A stretch of DNA of 36,880 nucleotides from Agrococcus sp. KRD186 (GCF_017168255.1 NZ_JABFAP010000001.1:620107-656986), one strand, 5' to 3'; shown: positions 23,762 through 31,637, counted from the stretch's first letter. Numbers and translations: made by a program. Notes: a model not told the origin generated them from the letters alone.

Positions 23762-23767
23762 TACGCT
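23762..23767 (+). promoter_or_regulatory. -10 element of the unknown gene at 23775
   Basis: TACGCT lies 7 nt before ATG 23775, the same leaderless arrangement as many genes in this window. Confidence 0.4.
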
Positions 23768-23774
23768 CTCGGCG

Positions 23775-24359
23775 ATGAGCAGCAACGAACCCGCATCCTT
23801 CGATCCGCTCGCCCCTGACGGGGAGGACACCGCATTCGGCAACCTGCTGTCGGCGTCCGGCCGGGCGCTGGCGCCGTTCAGCCGCGCGAGCGAGTCGGCG
23901 GCCGAGAACCTGATGGAGAAGGCCAGAGCGGCGCTCGTCGACGGCGATCGCGAGCGCGCGGTTGCGCTCGTCGATCGCGCGATCGCGCTGCCATTCGATC
24001 AGCACGAGCAGCAGACCCCGGCCGCAGCTGGGGCGGGTATGCAGCTCTTCCTGCTCGTCACCGATGAGCTCGAGGCAGCCGACGCGGATGATGCTCGCTG
24101 GCTCGACGCAGCCCTCGACGTGCTCGAGACCGCGGATCCGTCCGCACGCTGCGACCTCCGCGATGTCCTGCTGGTGGTCGATCAGGACTTCTTCATCGAA
24201 CCGGCCGAGAGCAGGCGCATCCGCGCAGCGGTGCGCACCATCCCGCAGCGCACCGAGCTGCGCGATCTCGCGCCGGACGACCCCGAGCTGGCCGATCGCA
24301 TCATGTCGGTGCTCGCCGCCTGCAACGCCTACGACGCACGGCTCGACACCCTGCAGTAG
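23775..24359 (+). CDS. Hypothetical protein, soluble, acidic and helical
   Basis: I do not recognise this 194-residue protein. It has no signal peptide or membrane segment. It begins with a disordered acidic stretch (SSNEPASFDPLAPDGEDTAF). A helix-rich middle with AENLMEKARAALVDGDRERAVALVDRAIALPFD resembles a TPR-like helical hairpin, and LRDVLLVVDQDFFIEPAESRRIRAAVRTIP follows. Third-position GC is high and even across the frame, so it is very likely a real gene. It follows the methyltransferase by 22 nt but has its own possible -10. Confidence 0.75.
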   Translation: MSSNEPASFDPLAPDGEDTAFGNLLSASGRALAPFSRASESAAENLMEKARAALVDGDRERAVALVDRAIALPFDQHEQQTPAAAGAGMQLFLLVTDELEAADADDARWLDAALDVLETADPSARCDLRDVLLVVDQDFFIEPAESRRIRAAVRTIPQRTELRDLAPDDPELADRIMSVLAACNAYDARLDTLQ

Positions 24360-24406
24360 GCGCTGAGCCACCGAGATCTGACGGCGCGCAGGATATCTGA
24401 TTCCTA

Positions 24407-24436
24407 TTGCAAAGAGGTCTTTGCAAAGGGTAGTCT
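24407..24436 (+). promoter_or_regulatory. Palindromic operator and promoter of the ArsR-type regulator
   Basis: TTGCAAAGA-GG-TCTTTGCAA (24407-24426) is a perfect inverted repeat with 9-bp arms, set in an AT-rich pocket. Its left arm starts with TTGCAA, a fair -35 box, 18 bp before TAGTCT (24431-24436). The start ATG follows 6 nt later. A dimer of the regulator bound here would cover the -35 region, so autoregulation is likely. Confidence 0.75.
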
Positions 24437-24442
24437 GGAGTC

Positions 24443-25093
24443 ATGCTCGACGCCGCCGTCGACGGATCCGGCGGCGAGAGCGAGGCCCCGGCCGTCGAAC
24501 TCGAATCCCTCACAGCGCTCGCCCACCCGCTGCGGGTGCGCATCCTGCATGCCCTGACCACGCGCGGGCCGCAGACCTCGTCGTCGCTCGCGGCTGCGCT
24601 GGGGGAGTCGACCGGATCGACCAGCTACCACCTGCGCCAGTTGGAGGCGAAGGGATTCATCGTCGAGGATCACGGCCTCGGCACCGCGCGTGAGCGCTGG
24701 TGGCGGCGCGCCGTCGCCCACGTCGAGGTGTGGACGAAGGCGCTCGCCGATGTGCCGGAGGGCAGGGCGGCCAGCGCCACGGTGCTCGGCGCCTGGACGC
24801 AGCACGACAGCGCGCTGCTGTCGGCCTACATCGCCACCGGCGAGGAGCGCTACGACGAGCCGACCCTCGACGCCTCGCGCGTCAGCTCGCACTCGGCGAC
24901 GATGCCGGCCAGTGCGCTGCACCGGCTCACGCGCGACGTCGAGCAGCTCATCCGCGAGCGCATCGCCGCGGCTGCGCAGGCCGAAGACGCGCAGGCCGAA
25001 GACGCGCAGCCCGAAGACGCGCAGACCGACGCCGACCCCGGCGACCCGAGCCACCGCATCCAGATCCAGTTCAACGCCTTCCCGATCGACTGA
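24443..25093 (+). CDS. ArsR-like winged-helix transcriptional regulator
   Basis: This 216-residue protein has an HTH_20/ArsR-type winged helix at about 22-90: LTALAHPLRVRILHALTTRG, then SSSLAAALGESTGSTSYHLRQLEAKGFI and the wing EDHGLGTARERWWRR. The rest is a helical C-terminal region unlike classic metal-sensing ArsR proteins, and no cysteine cluster for metals is present, so another signal is more likely. Near the end are three near-identical Ala-Gln-Ala/Pro-Glu-Asp units, then PSHRIQIQFNAFPID. A palindromic operator lies over its own promoter. A probable microprotein gene follows 27 nt after the stop. In related loci a transporter often follows such regulators; none is here. Confidence 0.85.
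   Translation: MLDAAVDGSGGESEAPAVELESLTALAHPLRVRILHALTTRGPQTSSSLAAALGESTGSTSYHLRQLEAKGFIVEDHGLGTARERWWRRAVAHVEVWTKALADVPEGRAASATVLGAWTQHDSALLSAYIATGEERYDEPTLDASRVSSHSATMPASALHRLTRDVEQLIRERIAAAAQAEDAQAEDAQPEDAQTDADPGDPSHRIQIQFNAFPID
24974..25018 (+). repeat. 15-bp tandem repeat in the regulator gene
   Basis: Three 15-bp units beginning GCGCAGGCCGAAGAC (the third with one change) encode AQAED, AQAED and AQPED. The count can change in steps of five codons without frameshift. Confidence 0.8.
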
Positions 25094-25120
25094 TCGGGCA
25101 TGACCATGAAGGAGCACACC

Positions 25121-25216
25121 ATGCCGAACAAGGACGCACACCCCGCGACCACCCCGATCAACCTGATCCTGGACAGCTACACGCGCGCCGAGCTGCTGAT
25201 GCGCCCGCTGCGCTGA
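25121..25216 (+). CDS. Probable 31-residue microprotein
   Basis: ATG 25121 is preceded by AAGGAG at a six-nt spacing, one of the best ribosome sites in the window. The frame runs 31 codons to TGA and is followed 13 nt later by a strong terminator. The peptide begins MPNKDAHPATTPINLILDSY and ends TRAELLMRPLR. In-frame ATGs at 25100 and 25106 would add five to seven residues but lack the ribosome site. It has a mixed, amphipathic composition (INLILDSYTRAELLM could form a helix) and no membrane segment. Sitting 27 nt after the ArsR-type regulator gene, it probably shares its autoregulated transcript. I know no family for it; a regulator partner, signal peptide or unrelated small protein are all open. 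Confidence 0.6.
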   Translation: MPNKDAHPATTPINLILDSYTRAELLMRPLR

Positions 25217-25229
25217 TCTCGAGACAGCA

Positions 25230-25263
25230 GAACGCCCCCGAACCGCGACGGTCGGGGGCGTTC
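25230..25263. terminator. Strong hairpin terminator
   Basis: GAACGCCCCCGA (25230-25241) pairs perfectly with TCGGGGGCGTTC (25252-25263) over a 10-nt loop, with further pairing possible outside. It lies between converging genes and can end both the microprotein and the valS transcripts. Confidence 0.85.
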
Positions 25264-25270
25264 GCTCTGC

Positions 25271-25501
25271 CTACGGCTCGCGGGTGACGAGCACGTCGTC
25301 GCCGTCGAGGCGGATGGTCGTGCCATCGTCGAGCTCGACCACCGGCCGACCCTCGAGGAAGGTCAGCGTCCAGCGCCAGCTCGCGGTGTCGGCGCCGATC
25401 TCGGCGAGCGTGCGCTCCTCGTCGTCGATCGCGGCGCGCATCGCGACCGGCACCGTCTGCGGCGGCTCGCCGCCGACCGCCCAGCGGGTGCCGATCTGCA
25501 T
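25271..25501 (-). CDS. Small conserved-looking protein coupled to valS
   Basis: A 76-residue protein starting at an ATG that overlaps the valS stop (TGATG), so it is translated by coupling. The sequence shows a short helix (PVAMRAAIDDEERTLAEIG), then a beta-rich part with WRWTLTFLEGRPVVELDDG and TTIRLDGDDVLV. There is no signal or membrane segment. I do not recognise the family; from memory, similar small proteins can follow valS in related actinobacteria. Codon use matches the chromosome. Confidence 0.75.
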   Translation of the reverse strand: MQIGTRWAVGGEPPQTVPVAMRAAIDDEERTLAEIGADTASWRWTLTFLEGRPVVELDDGTTIRLDGDDVLVTREP

Positions 25502-28140
25502 CACGCCTCCTCGAGCACGATCTCGCCGACGGCGAGCTCGTCCGCCTCGACCAGCGTGAGGTCGCGGATGCGTCCCACGGCCTTGAGGTCGTCGGCTGCG
25601 GCCTCGAGGTGCTCGCGCAGCGCAGCGGGGACGGCGATGACCGCGGAGGCGACGGCCGTCTTCTGGCTCGCCTTCGCATCCGTCTTCGCCCTCCGGATGC
25701 CGATCAGCGCGCGCCCCACGGTCGCGAGCATGCCGGTCGAGCCGATGCTGATCGCGCCCGTGGCGACCGCGCCGGCACCCATCGCGTCGCTGCCGTTGCC
25801 GAGCTCGTCCGGCGTCGGCCAGGGGGCGACGTGGATCGAGCCCTCGTGCGACCACGACCAGACCTCTTCGGTCGCGAAGGGCAGGAACGGCGCCAGCAGC
25901 CGCAGCTGCACGTCGATCGCCGTGCGCAGCGCAGCGATCGCCGAGCCGCGGCCGGCCTCGTCGCCCGAGTAGGCGCGCTCCTTGACGAGCTCGAGGTAGT
26001 CGTCGCAGAAGGTCCAGAAGAAGGCCTCGGTGGCCTCGAGCGCCTTCGCGTGGTCGTAGGACTCGAAGGCCCGGGTCGCGGTGCGCACGACCAAGGCGAG
26101 CTCGGCGAGCATCTCGCGGTCGAGCCGCTCGGTGACCTCGCCCGGCGCGCCCTCCATCGAGAGCACGAACTTCGCGGCGTTGAGCACCTTCATCGCCAGG
26201 CGGCGCCCGATCTTGATCATCTTCGGGTTCTGCGGGTCGAGCGTCGCGTCGACGCCCAGGCGAGACGACGCCGCCCAGTAGCGCACGCCGTCGGAGCCAT
26301 GGTCCTCGAGCATGCCCAGCGGCGTGACGACGTTGCCCTTCGACTTCGACATCTTCTTGCGGTCGGGGTCGAGGATCCAGCCGGAGAGCGCCGCGTGCTT
26401 CCACGGTGCCCGGCCGTCCTCGAACATCGAGCGCAGCATGGTCGAGAACAGCCAGGTGCGGATGATGTCCTGCCCCTGCGGCCGCAGGTCGAAGGGCGCG
26501 ATCTGCTGCCAGAGCTCGCTGTCGGCGGCCCAGCCGCCGGCCAGCTGCGGGGTGAGCGAGGAGGTCGCCCAGGTGTCCATGATGTCGACCTCGCCGGCGA
26601 AGCCGCCCGGCTCGCCGCGCTGCGACTCGTCGTAGCCGTCGGGCACGTCGGTGGTCGGGTCGAGCGGCAGCTGGTCGATGCTCGGCAGCAGCACGCCGCC
26701 GGGCACGCGCTCGCCCTGCTCGTCGAGCCGGTACCAGACCGGGATGGGCACGCCGAAGAAGCGCTGCCGCGAGATGAGCCAGTCGCCGTTGAGGCCGTGC
26801 ACCCAGTTCTCGTAGCGGGTGCGCATGTGCTCGGGATGCCAGGAGATCTCGCGCCCGTGCGTGACCAGGCGCTCCTGCAGCGACTCGTCGCGACCGCCGT
26901 TCTTGATGTACCACTGCAGCGTGGAGACGATCTCGAGCGGCTTGTCGCCCTTCTCGAAGAACTTCACCGGGTGCGTGATCGGGCGCGGCTCGCCCACCAC
27001 GCGGCCGGCGGCCTGCAGCAGCTCGAGCATCGTCTTCTTCGCGCTGAAGACGGTCTTGCCTGCCAGCTCCGCATAGGCGGCCTTCGCCGCATCCGTCTCC
27101 AACGCCTCGGGCGCCTCTGCCACGAAGCGGCCGTCGAAGCCGATCACCGAGCGGCTCGGCAGCTGCAGCTCGCGCCACCAGATGACGTCGGTCAGGTCGC
27201 CGAAGGTGCAGATCATCGCCACGCCCGTGCCCTTGTCGACCTGGGCGAGCTCGTGCTTGACGAACGGCACCTCGACGCCGAACACGGGCGTGGTCACCGT
27301 CGTGCCGAAGAGGTGCTGATAGCGCTCGTCGTCCGGATGCGCGACCACGGCAACGCAGGATGCCAGCAGCTCGGGGCGCGTGGTGTCGATGCGCAGGTCG
27401 CCGTCCTGACTCGCGAACAGCAGCGTGCTGTATGCGCCGGGCTGCTCGCGGTCCTCGAGCTCGGCCTGGGCCACGGCGGTGCGGAACGTGACATCCCACA
27501 GTGTCGGCGCATCCGCCTGGTACGCCTCGCCGCGCTCGAGGTTGCGCAGGAACGCGAGCTGCGAGGTGCGGCGGGCGTCGTCGGAGATGGTGCGGTACGA
27601 CTGCTTCCAGTCGACCGAGAGGCCGAGGGTGCGCCAGAGGTGCTCGAACTTCTCCTCATCCTCCTCGGTGAGGCGCTCGCACAGCTCGATGAAGTTGCGG
27701 CGCGAGACGGGCAGCTGGTCGCCGGCCTTCGAGCCCTTGTTGTCGCCGCCCTCCTGCGGAGGGGTGAAGCCCGGGGCATAGGGGAGCGTCGGGTCGACGC
27801 GCACCCCGTAGTAGTTCTGCACGCGGCGCTCGGTGGGCAGGCCGTTGTCGTCCCAGCCCATCGGGTAGAAGACGTGCTTGCCGCGCATGCGCTGGAAGCG
27901 CGCGATCAGGTCGGTGTGTGTGTACGAGAACACGTGGCCGACGTGCAGCGAGCCGGACGCCGTGGGCGGGGGCGTGTCGATCGAGTAGATCGCGTCGCGC
28001 TCGAGCGGGGTGCCGTCTGCTGCGACGCCGTCGAAGCGATAGGTGCCCGCCTCCTCCCAGCGCTGATCCCACTTCTGCTCGAGTCCCTCGAGGGCGGGTC
28101 GCTCCGGCATGCCGGGCGTTGCGGGCGTGGTGGCGCTCAT
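25501..28140 (-). CDS. valS: Valyl-tRNA synthetase
   Basis: This 879-residue class Ia synthetase has the HIGH-type motif HVGH at 66-69 (ASGSLHVGHVFSYTHTDLIAR) and KMSKS at 596-600. The first part has DDNGLPTERRVQNYYGVRVDP, typical of the shorter archaea-like ValRS type seen in many actinobacteria. The editing domain includes IDTTRPELLASCVAVVAHPDDERY. The anticodon-binding domain ends with an Ala-rich segment and a short tail (RDLTLVEADELAVGEIVLEEA); the long C-terminal coiled coil of the bacterial type is missing. No T-box leader precedes it, in contrast to ileS. It lies 79 nt downstream of yigZ. A weak GCGAG site precedes the ATG. Confidence 0.95.
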   Translation of the reverse strand: MSATTPATPGMPERPALEGLEQKWDQRWEEAGTYRFDGVAADGTPLERDAIYSIDTPPPTASGSLHVGHVFSYTHTDLIARFQRMRGKHVFYPMGWDDNGLPTERRVQNYYGVRVDPTLPYAPGFTPPQEGGDNKGSKAGDQLPVSRRNFIELCERLTEEDEEKFEHLWRTLGLSVDWKQSYRTISDDARRTSQLAFLRNLERGEAYQADAPTLWDVTFRTAVAQAELEDREQPGAYSTLLFASQDGDLRIDTTRPELLASCVAVVAHPDDERYQHLFGTTVTTPVFGVEVPFVKHELAQVDKGTGVAMICTFGDLTDVIWWRELQLPSRSVIGFDGRFVAEAPEALETDAAKAAYAELAGKTVFSAKKTMLELLQAAGRVVGEPRPITHPVKFFEKGDKPLEIVSTLQWYIKNGGRDESLQERLVTHGREISWHPEHMRTRYENWVHGLNGDWLISRQRFFGVPIPVWYRLDEQGERVPGGVLLPSIDQLPLDPTTDVPDGYDESQRGEPGGFAGEVDIMDTWATSSLTPQLAGGWAADSELWQQIAPFDLRPQGQDIIRTWLFSTMLRSMFEDGRAPWKHAALSGWILDPDRKKMSKSKGNVVTPLGMLEDHGSDGVRYWAASSRLGVDATLDPQNPKMIKIGRRLAMKVLNAAKFVLSMEGAPGEVTERLDREMLAELALVVRTATRAFESYDHAKALEATEAFFWTFCDDYLELVKERAYSGDEAGRGSAIAALRTAIDVQLRLLAPFLPFATEEVWSWSHEGSIHVAPWPTPDELGNGSDAMGAGAVATGAISIGSTGMLATVGRALIGIRRAKTDAKASQKTAVASAVIAVPAALREHLEAAADDLKAVGRIRDLTLVEADELAVGEIVLEEA

Positions 28141-28219
28141 GGCGTCTCGCTTTCGATGTGCGCGGCTTCGCGTCTGCGCCGCTGGTGCGGCATGAAGCCT
28201 GGTTGTGCTCCGGAAGAGT

Positions 28220-28837
28220 CTACGGTGTCACCTCGAGCAGCAGGCCGCCCTGCGCGCGCGCCGCCACCCCGAGCTGCGCCAGCAGCGCCTCGGCCGCCGG
28301 CAGCTCGGCATCCTGGATGACGCAGCGCAGCACGGCGTCGTGCTCGCGGTAGTGCAGCGCTGGCTCGTGACCCGCGCTGCGCAGGGCGTGCTCGATGCGG
28401 GGCGCATCGGCGATGGCCACGGTGCCGATGAGCTCGCTCGCCGGCACGCGCGCGAGCCTGCCGGCGGCGTCGAGCGCCTCAGCGGCAATGCCGCCGTAGG
28501 CGCGCACGAGTCCGCCGGTGCCGAGCTTCACGCCGCCGAACCAGCGCACCACGAGCACGGCGGCATCCGTCAACTCGCGGCCGGCGATCGCCGAGAGGAT
28601 CGGAGCGCCGGCGGTGCCGGCCGGCTCGCCGTCGTCGTTCGAGCGGCTCGCCTCGCCGAGCGGCCCGGCGACGCCCGCGCTGCAGACGTGCCGGGCATCG
28701 GGGTGCGCGCGGCGCGCGGCGCGGACGAGCCCGCCCAGCTCGTCGAGCGAGCCGATGCGGTGCGCGGTCGCGACGAAGCGCGAGCGGGAGATCTCGATCT
28801 CGGCGCTCGCGGTCCGCGCGATCGTGCTCTTGGCCAT
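28220..28837 (-). CDS. yigZ: YigZ/IMPACT-family protein
   Basis: This 205-residue protein has the UPF0029 (IMPACT) N-terminal domain: EIEISRSRFVATAHRI, the conserved core HPDARHVCSAG, SRSNDDGEPAGTAGAPIL, and VLVVRWFGGVKLGTGGLVRAYG. The smaller C-terminal domain (IEHALRSAGHEPALHYREHDAVLRCVI) is ferredoxin-like, as in YigZ. The biochemical role of bacterial members is not settled; the eukaryotic relative acts on translation control. ATG 28837 follows GAGAGGATGG on its strand; starting further upstream would translate the heptamer array. It lies in front of valS on the same strand. Confidence 0.92.
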   Translation of the reverse strand: MAKSTIARTASAEIEISRSRFVATAHRIGSLDELGGLVRAARRAHPDARHVCSAGVAGPLGEASRSNDDGEPAGTAGAPILSAIAGRELTDAAVLVVRWFGGVKLGTGGLVRAYGGIAAEALDAAGRLARVPASELIGTVAIADAPRIEHALRSAGHEPALHYREHDAVLRCVIQDAELPAAEALLAQLGVAARAQGGLLLEVTP

Positions 28838-28851
28838 CGGTCCATCCTCTC

Positions 28852-28970
28852 GTGCGCCGTGCGCCGCGCGCCGCGCGCCGCGCGCCGCGCACCGTGCGCC
28901 GTGCACCGTGCACCGTGCGCCGTGCGCCGTGCGTCACGCACCGCCCGCCGTGCGCCGTGCGCCGCGCACC
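28852..28970. repeat. Tandem 7-bp repeat array, about 17 units
   Basis: Seventeen consecutive heptamers fit G-Y-G-C-R-C-C (for example GTGCGCC, GCGCGCC, GTGCACC, GCGCACC), with only a few single-base departures (28929-28949). There is no unique spacer sequence. It directly follows the yigZ start region, so it lies in the yigZ 5' upstream DNA. Such a GC array could slip in copy number and form strong hairpins or Z-DNA-prone tracts. Confidence 0.85.
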
Positions 28971-28976
28971 GCCGCG

Positions 28977-29037
28977 ACAGGTATACGACGATCTGCGCTG
29001 ACCGGGCGGCATGAAGCGCAAACCGCCGTATACCTGT
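28977..29037. repeat. Long inverted repeat with 11-bp perfect arms
   Basis: ACAGGTATACG (28977-28987) is repeated inverted as CGTATACCTGT (29027-29037), with 39 bp between. Inside it a second inverted pair, TGCGCT and AGCGCA, can extend the fold. Each arm contains GTATAC, itself a palindrome, so the arms could be two operator sites or a structured RNA. The remaining DNA from 29038 to 29251 before the TetR gene shows no gene I can support. Confidence 0.7.
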
Positions 29038-29251
29038 GGGGCGCGTGGGGCGGGGCGCGCCTCAGGCGGGCTCGGCCACCGCTTCGTCGGTGACCGCCTG
29101 CGCGGCGTCGGCGTCCTCGTCGCCGAGTCGCCGTGTGCCGCCGCGCGCGGGCGGCGGCTGAGATGGTGGTCACGGATGCTCCTCGGAGGGCGCCGACGTC
29201 GGCGCAGATATCAGTACCGGGTGGAACAATAGACCTCAGGAAGGATGCCGC

Positions 29252-29854
29252 ATGACGTCGACGAGAGGGCCGGGCCGGCCGAGGGCATCGAGCGCCGCCA
29301 CGATCCACGAGGCTGCACTCGAGCTGTTCCTCGAGCGCGGCTACGACGCCGTGAGCGTCGACGACATCGCCCGCCGCGCGGGCGTCTCCCGCGGCACCGT
29401 CTTCTCCTACTGCGACTCGAAGGCCGACGCGCTCTGGGTCGGCCTCGACGCAGCGATCGAGCGCGCCGGCGACGCCATCGCGGGCGGGCGCGGGGATGCG
29501 CTGCAGCGGCTCGTGGACGCGATCGCGCAGGCGGTCGAGCCGTGGGGCACGACGCCGCCGACCGCGCTCCGCGACGCACAGGCGATGGGTGCGGTGCAGG
29601 CACTGCGCGATGGAGCGCCCGCCCGCCTGCAGCCGCTGCTCGACCGCGCGGCGCTCGCGCTCGCGCTCGAGCGCGACGCGCTGCCGGAGTCGACGGATGC
29701 GGCGGTCGCGCCGGTCGCGCTCGTCGCCGCCGCGTGCGCCGCACTGGTGGCGTGGACGAGCACGCCGGCCCGCGCCGCCGCGGCGGATGCGGTGCGCGCC
29801 GCGATCGAGCCGATCGCCGCAGCATCACGAACGGGCAACGATCTGCGCGCTTGA
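29252..29854 (+). CDS. TetR-family transcriptional regulator
   Basis: A 200-residue protein with a TetR N-terminal domain: RGPGRPRASSAATIHEAALELFLERGY followed by the helix-turn-helix VSVDDIARRAGVSRGTVFSYCDSKADAL (about 35-60). The C-terminal ligand domain is Ala-rich and helical, with AVAPVALVAAACAALVAWTS. AGGAAGG lies 7 nt before ATG 29252. The arms of the inverted repeat at 28977-29037 are candidate binding sites. The effector and target genes are unknown; a lipoprotein gene follows 47 nt downstream. Confidence 0.9.
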   Translation: MTSTRGPGRPRASSAATIHEAALELFLERGYDAVSVDDIARRAGVSRGTVFSYCDSKADALWVGLDAAIERAGDAIAGGRGDALQRLVDAIAQAVEPWGTTPPTALRDAQAMGAVQALRDGAPARLQPLLDRAALALALERDALPESTDAAVAPVALVAAACAALVAWTSTPARAAAADAVRAAIEPIAAASRTGNDLRA

Positions 29855-29901
29855 CGCCGCGCCTCTGCCCTTCGGCGCCCTCGACGCGCATGATGGGGGA
29901 C

Positions 29902-30771
29902 ATGAGGCCCGGACCTCGGATGGTCACGGTCGCCGCGGCACTGCTGACGGTCGCGGCGATGGCCGGCTGCGGCCTCGTGCCGAATGCGCCGGAGGCCGTC
30001 TCGGTCACCCCGTCGCCGTCCGCCAGCGAGCCGCCCGCGGTCGTCGCACCGCCGGTCGAGGCGGTGCGGCCGCCGCTGTCGCCGGCGACGGAGGTGCCGC
30101 TGGCGCCCGTGCCGACCGTGCACGGGCCGTACGTGCCGCCGGTGCCGCAACCCGACGCATCCGCCGAGCCGTCGCCCGCAGCCACTCCCGGCCCGAGCGC
30201 GGCACCGACGACTGCGCCGAGCCCTGCGCCAAGCACTGAGCCTGCCCCGCTGCTCGCGCTGCTGCCGGAGGCTGGCGAGCTGCCGCGACTGCGGTGGGCG
30301 ACTGCCGACGGCGAGCGCACGGCGGCGTGGAGCGAGGTGACGGCCGCTGCCGCGACGACGCCGGCGACCGCCATCGTGCACCTCGGTGCCGCGCGCGACG
30401 CCGGCGGTGCCTGCGCCGCTGCGGCCGGGGCCGTCGACGGGGCCGCGATGGAGGCCGCAGCGGTGTCGCTCGCAGCCGACCCGGCCCCGGGCGCGCCGTT
30501 CGACCTGGTGCTGGTGCGCTACCCGACACCGTCGGAGGCCGAGCAGGCCCTGACCGCGCTGCAGCGGCTCGGCACCGAATGCGCGGGTGTCGAGACCGAC
30601 GCCGGGGTGCTCGCGGCGGGGCAGAGCGCGCACGGGCCGACCGCGCTGCTGCGCGCCGACGACGCTGTGCTCATCGCCGAGGCGACCGTGATCGACGCGC
30701 TGCTGGCCGTCGTGCTGCACGAGGGCGCGCCGCCCGAGGCGGTCGCGACGCTGCTGGCTGCACCCCGCTGA
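29902..30771 (+). CDS. Lipoprotein of unknown function with Pro-rich linker
   Basis: This protein of about 289 residues has a lipoprotein signal (VTVAAALLTVAAMAGC, Cys23 from ATG 29902). An extended Pro/Ala/Thr/Ser-rich stretch of about 90 residues (including EPSPAATPGPSAAP) looks like a flexible cell-wall spacer. A C-terminal globular part of about 160 residues shows alpha/beta character (FDLVLVRYPTPSEAEQALTAL, VLIAEATVIDALLAVVLHEG). In-frame ATGs at 29890 and 29893 are alternatives; none has a well-spaced ribosome site. The function is not recognisable. It converges with the pabC-like gene with only 26 bp between stops. Confidence 0.75.
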   Translation: MRPGPRMVTVAAALLTVAAMAGCGLVPNAPEAVSVTPSPSASEPPAVVAPPVEAVRPPLSPATEVPLAPVPTVHGPYVPPVPQPDASAEPSPAATPGPSAAPTTAPSPAPSTEPAPLLALLPEAGELPRLRWATADGERTAAWSEVTAAAATTPATAIVHLGAARDAGGACAAAAGAVDGAAMEAAAVSLAADPAPGAPFDLVLVRYPTPSEAEQALTALQRLGTECAGVETDAGVLAAGQSAHGPTALLRADDAVLIAEATVIDALLAVVLHEGAPPEAVATLLAAPR

Positions 30772-30797
30772 GCGGTTCGGCAGGCGTCCGGCGCGCC

Positions 30798-31637
30798 TCA
30801 GACGTCGAGCAGTCGGCGCAGCGCCGGGTCGTGCGGCGAGACCGGCAGCGGCTGCCCGTCGACGCTCGTCACCCGCGCCAGCAGCCGACCGGAGGAGAGC
30901 AGCCATGCGCCGTCGCTGCCCCGCAGGTCGTCGGGGCTGAGCGTCTCGAAGGTCACCTCGAGGCCCTCCGCCGGCGCGTCGCGCATGAGGTGCTCGAGCG
31001 TGATCGAGGCGAGGATGCCGTCCTGCCGCGGCGTCAGCAGACGGCCGCCGCGGTCGATGACGAGCGTCGAGGTGGGGCCCTCGAGCAGTGCGCCCGCGGG
31101 CGAGACGAAGACCACGTCGTCGAAGCCGTGCTGCGACGCGTGCCGCTTGGCGGCCATGTTGATCGAGTACGACAGGCTCTTCGCGCCGGGCAGCAACCAC
31201 GGCATCGCGGCGACCTCGTCGCCGTCGTGGCCGCGCCCGAGCAGCGTGATCGCGACGCCGCGCTCGCGCTCGGAGATGGCGGATGCGCCCAGCGGCGCCA
31301 TGAGGGCGAAGGCCGTCGGGTCGCCCCCGGACTCCGCACCGCGGGTCAGCACCAGCCGGATGATCGCCTCCGGCGCGGCGCCGAAATCCCACGCCGCGAC
31401 GAGCGCATCGATGGCGCGGCCGAAGCCCTCGCGGTCGGGTGCGGGGAGCTGCAGGATCGCAGCCGAGCGCTCGAGCCGGTCGAGGTGCGACTCCCGATCG
31501 CGCACGACGCCGTCGCGGGCGAGCGTCGCGTCGAAGACGCCGTCGCCGCGCACGACGCCCAGGTCGTCCGCCCGGATGATGGGATGCGTGACGTCGACGA
31601 TCGAGCCGTCGAGCAGCGCCAGCAGCGGCGCGCTCAT
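30798..31637 (-). CDS. pabC: Class IV PLP enzyme, aminodeoxychorismate lyase-like
   Basis: This 279-residue fold-type IV pyridoxal-phosphate enzyme has Lys153 in LLPGAKSLSYSINMAAKRHA as the probable cofactor lysine, Glu186 in ALLEGPTSTLVI, RGDGVFDATLARDG near the N-terminus, and TPRQDGILASITLEHLM. The family includes aminodeoxychorismate lyase (PabC, folate pathway), branched-chain aminotransferases and D-amino-acid aminotransferases. Size and the DGVFDAT segment fit PabC best, but no other pab gene is near, so the symbol is tentative. The ATG at 31637 overlaps the upstream lipoprotein stop by 4 nt, giving an odd coupling of a lipoprotein with a cytosolic enzyme. Confidence 0.75.
   Translation of the reverse strand: MSAPLLALLDGSIVDVTHPIIRADDLGVVRGDGVFDATLARDGVVRDRESHLDRLERSAAILQLPAPDREGFGRAIDALVAAWDFGAAPEAIIRLVLTRGAESGGDPTAFALMAPLGASAISERERGVAITLLGRGHDGDEVAAMPWLLPGAKSLSYSINMAAKRHASQHGFDDVVFVSPAGALLEGPTSTLVIDRGGRLLTPRQDGILASITLEHLMRDAPAEGLEVTFETLSPDDLRGSDGAWLLSSGRLLARVTSVDGQPLPVSPHDPALRRLLDV

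Noticed and set aside
25609-28320. Plus-strand frame of about 900 codons opposite valS
   Set aside because: The longest frame in the region, but pure antisense of valS. HVGH and KMSKS prove the minus-strand gene.
28852-28970. CRISPR array
   Set aside because: Units are 7 bp and contiguous with no spacers, and there are no cas genes.
29038-29251. Minus-strand frame ending in VTDEAVAEPA before the TetR gene
   Set aside because: The open stretch is only about 30 residues after an upstream stop and has no start codon or ribosome site.
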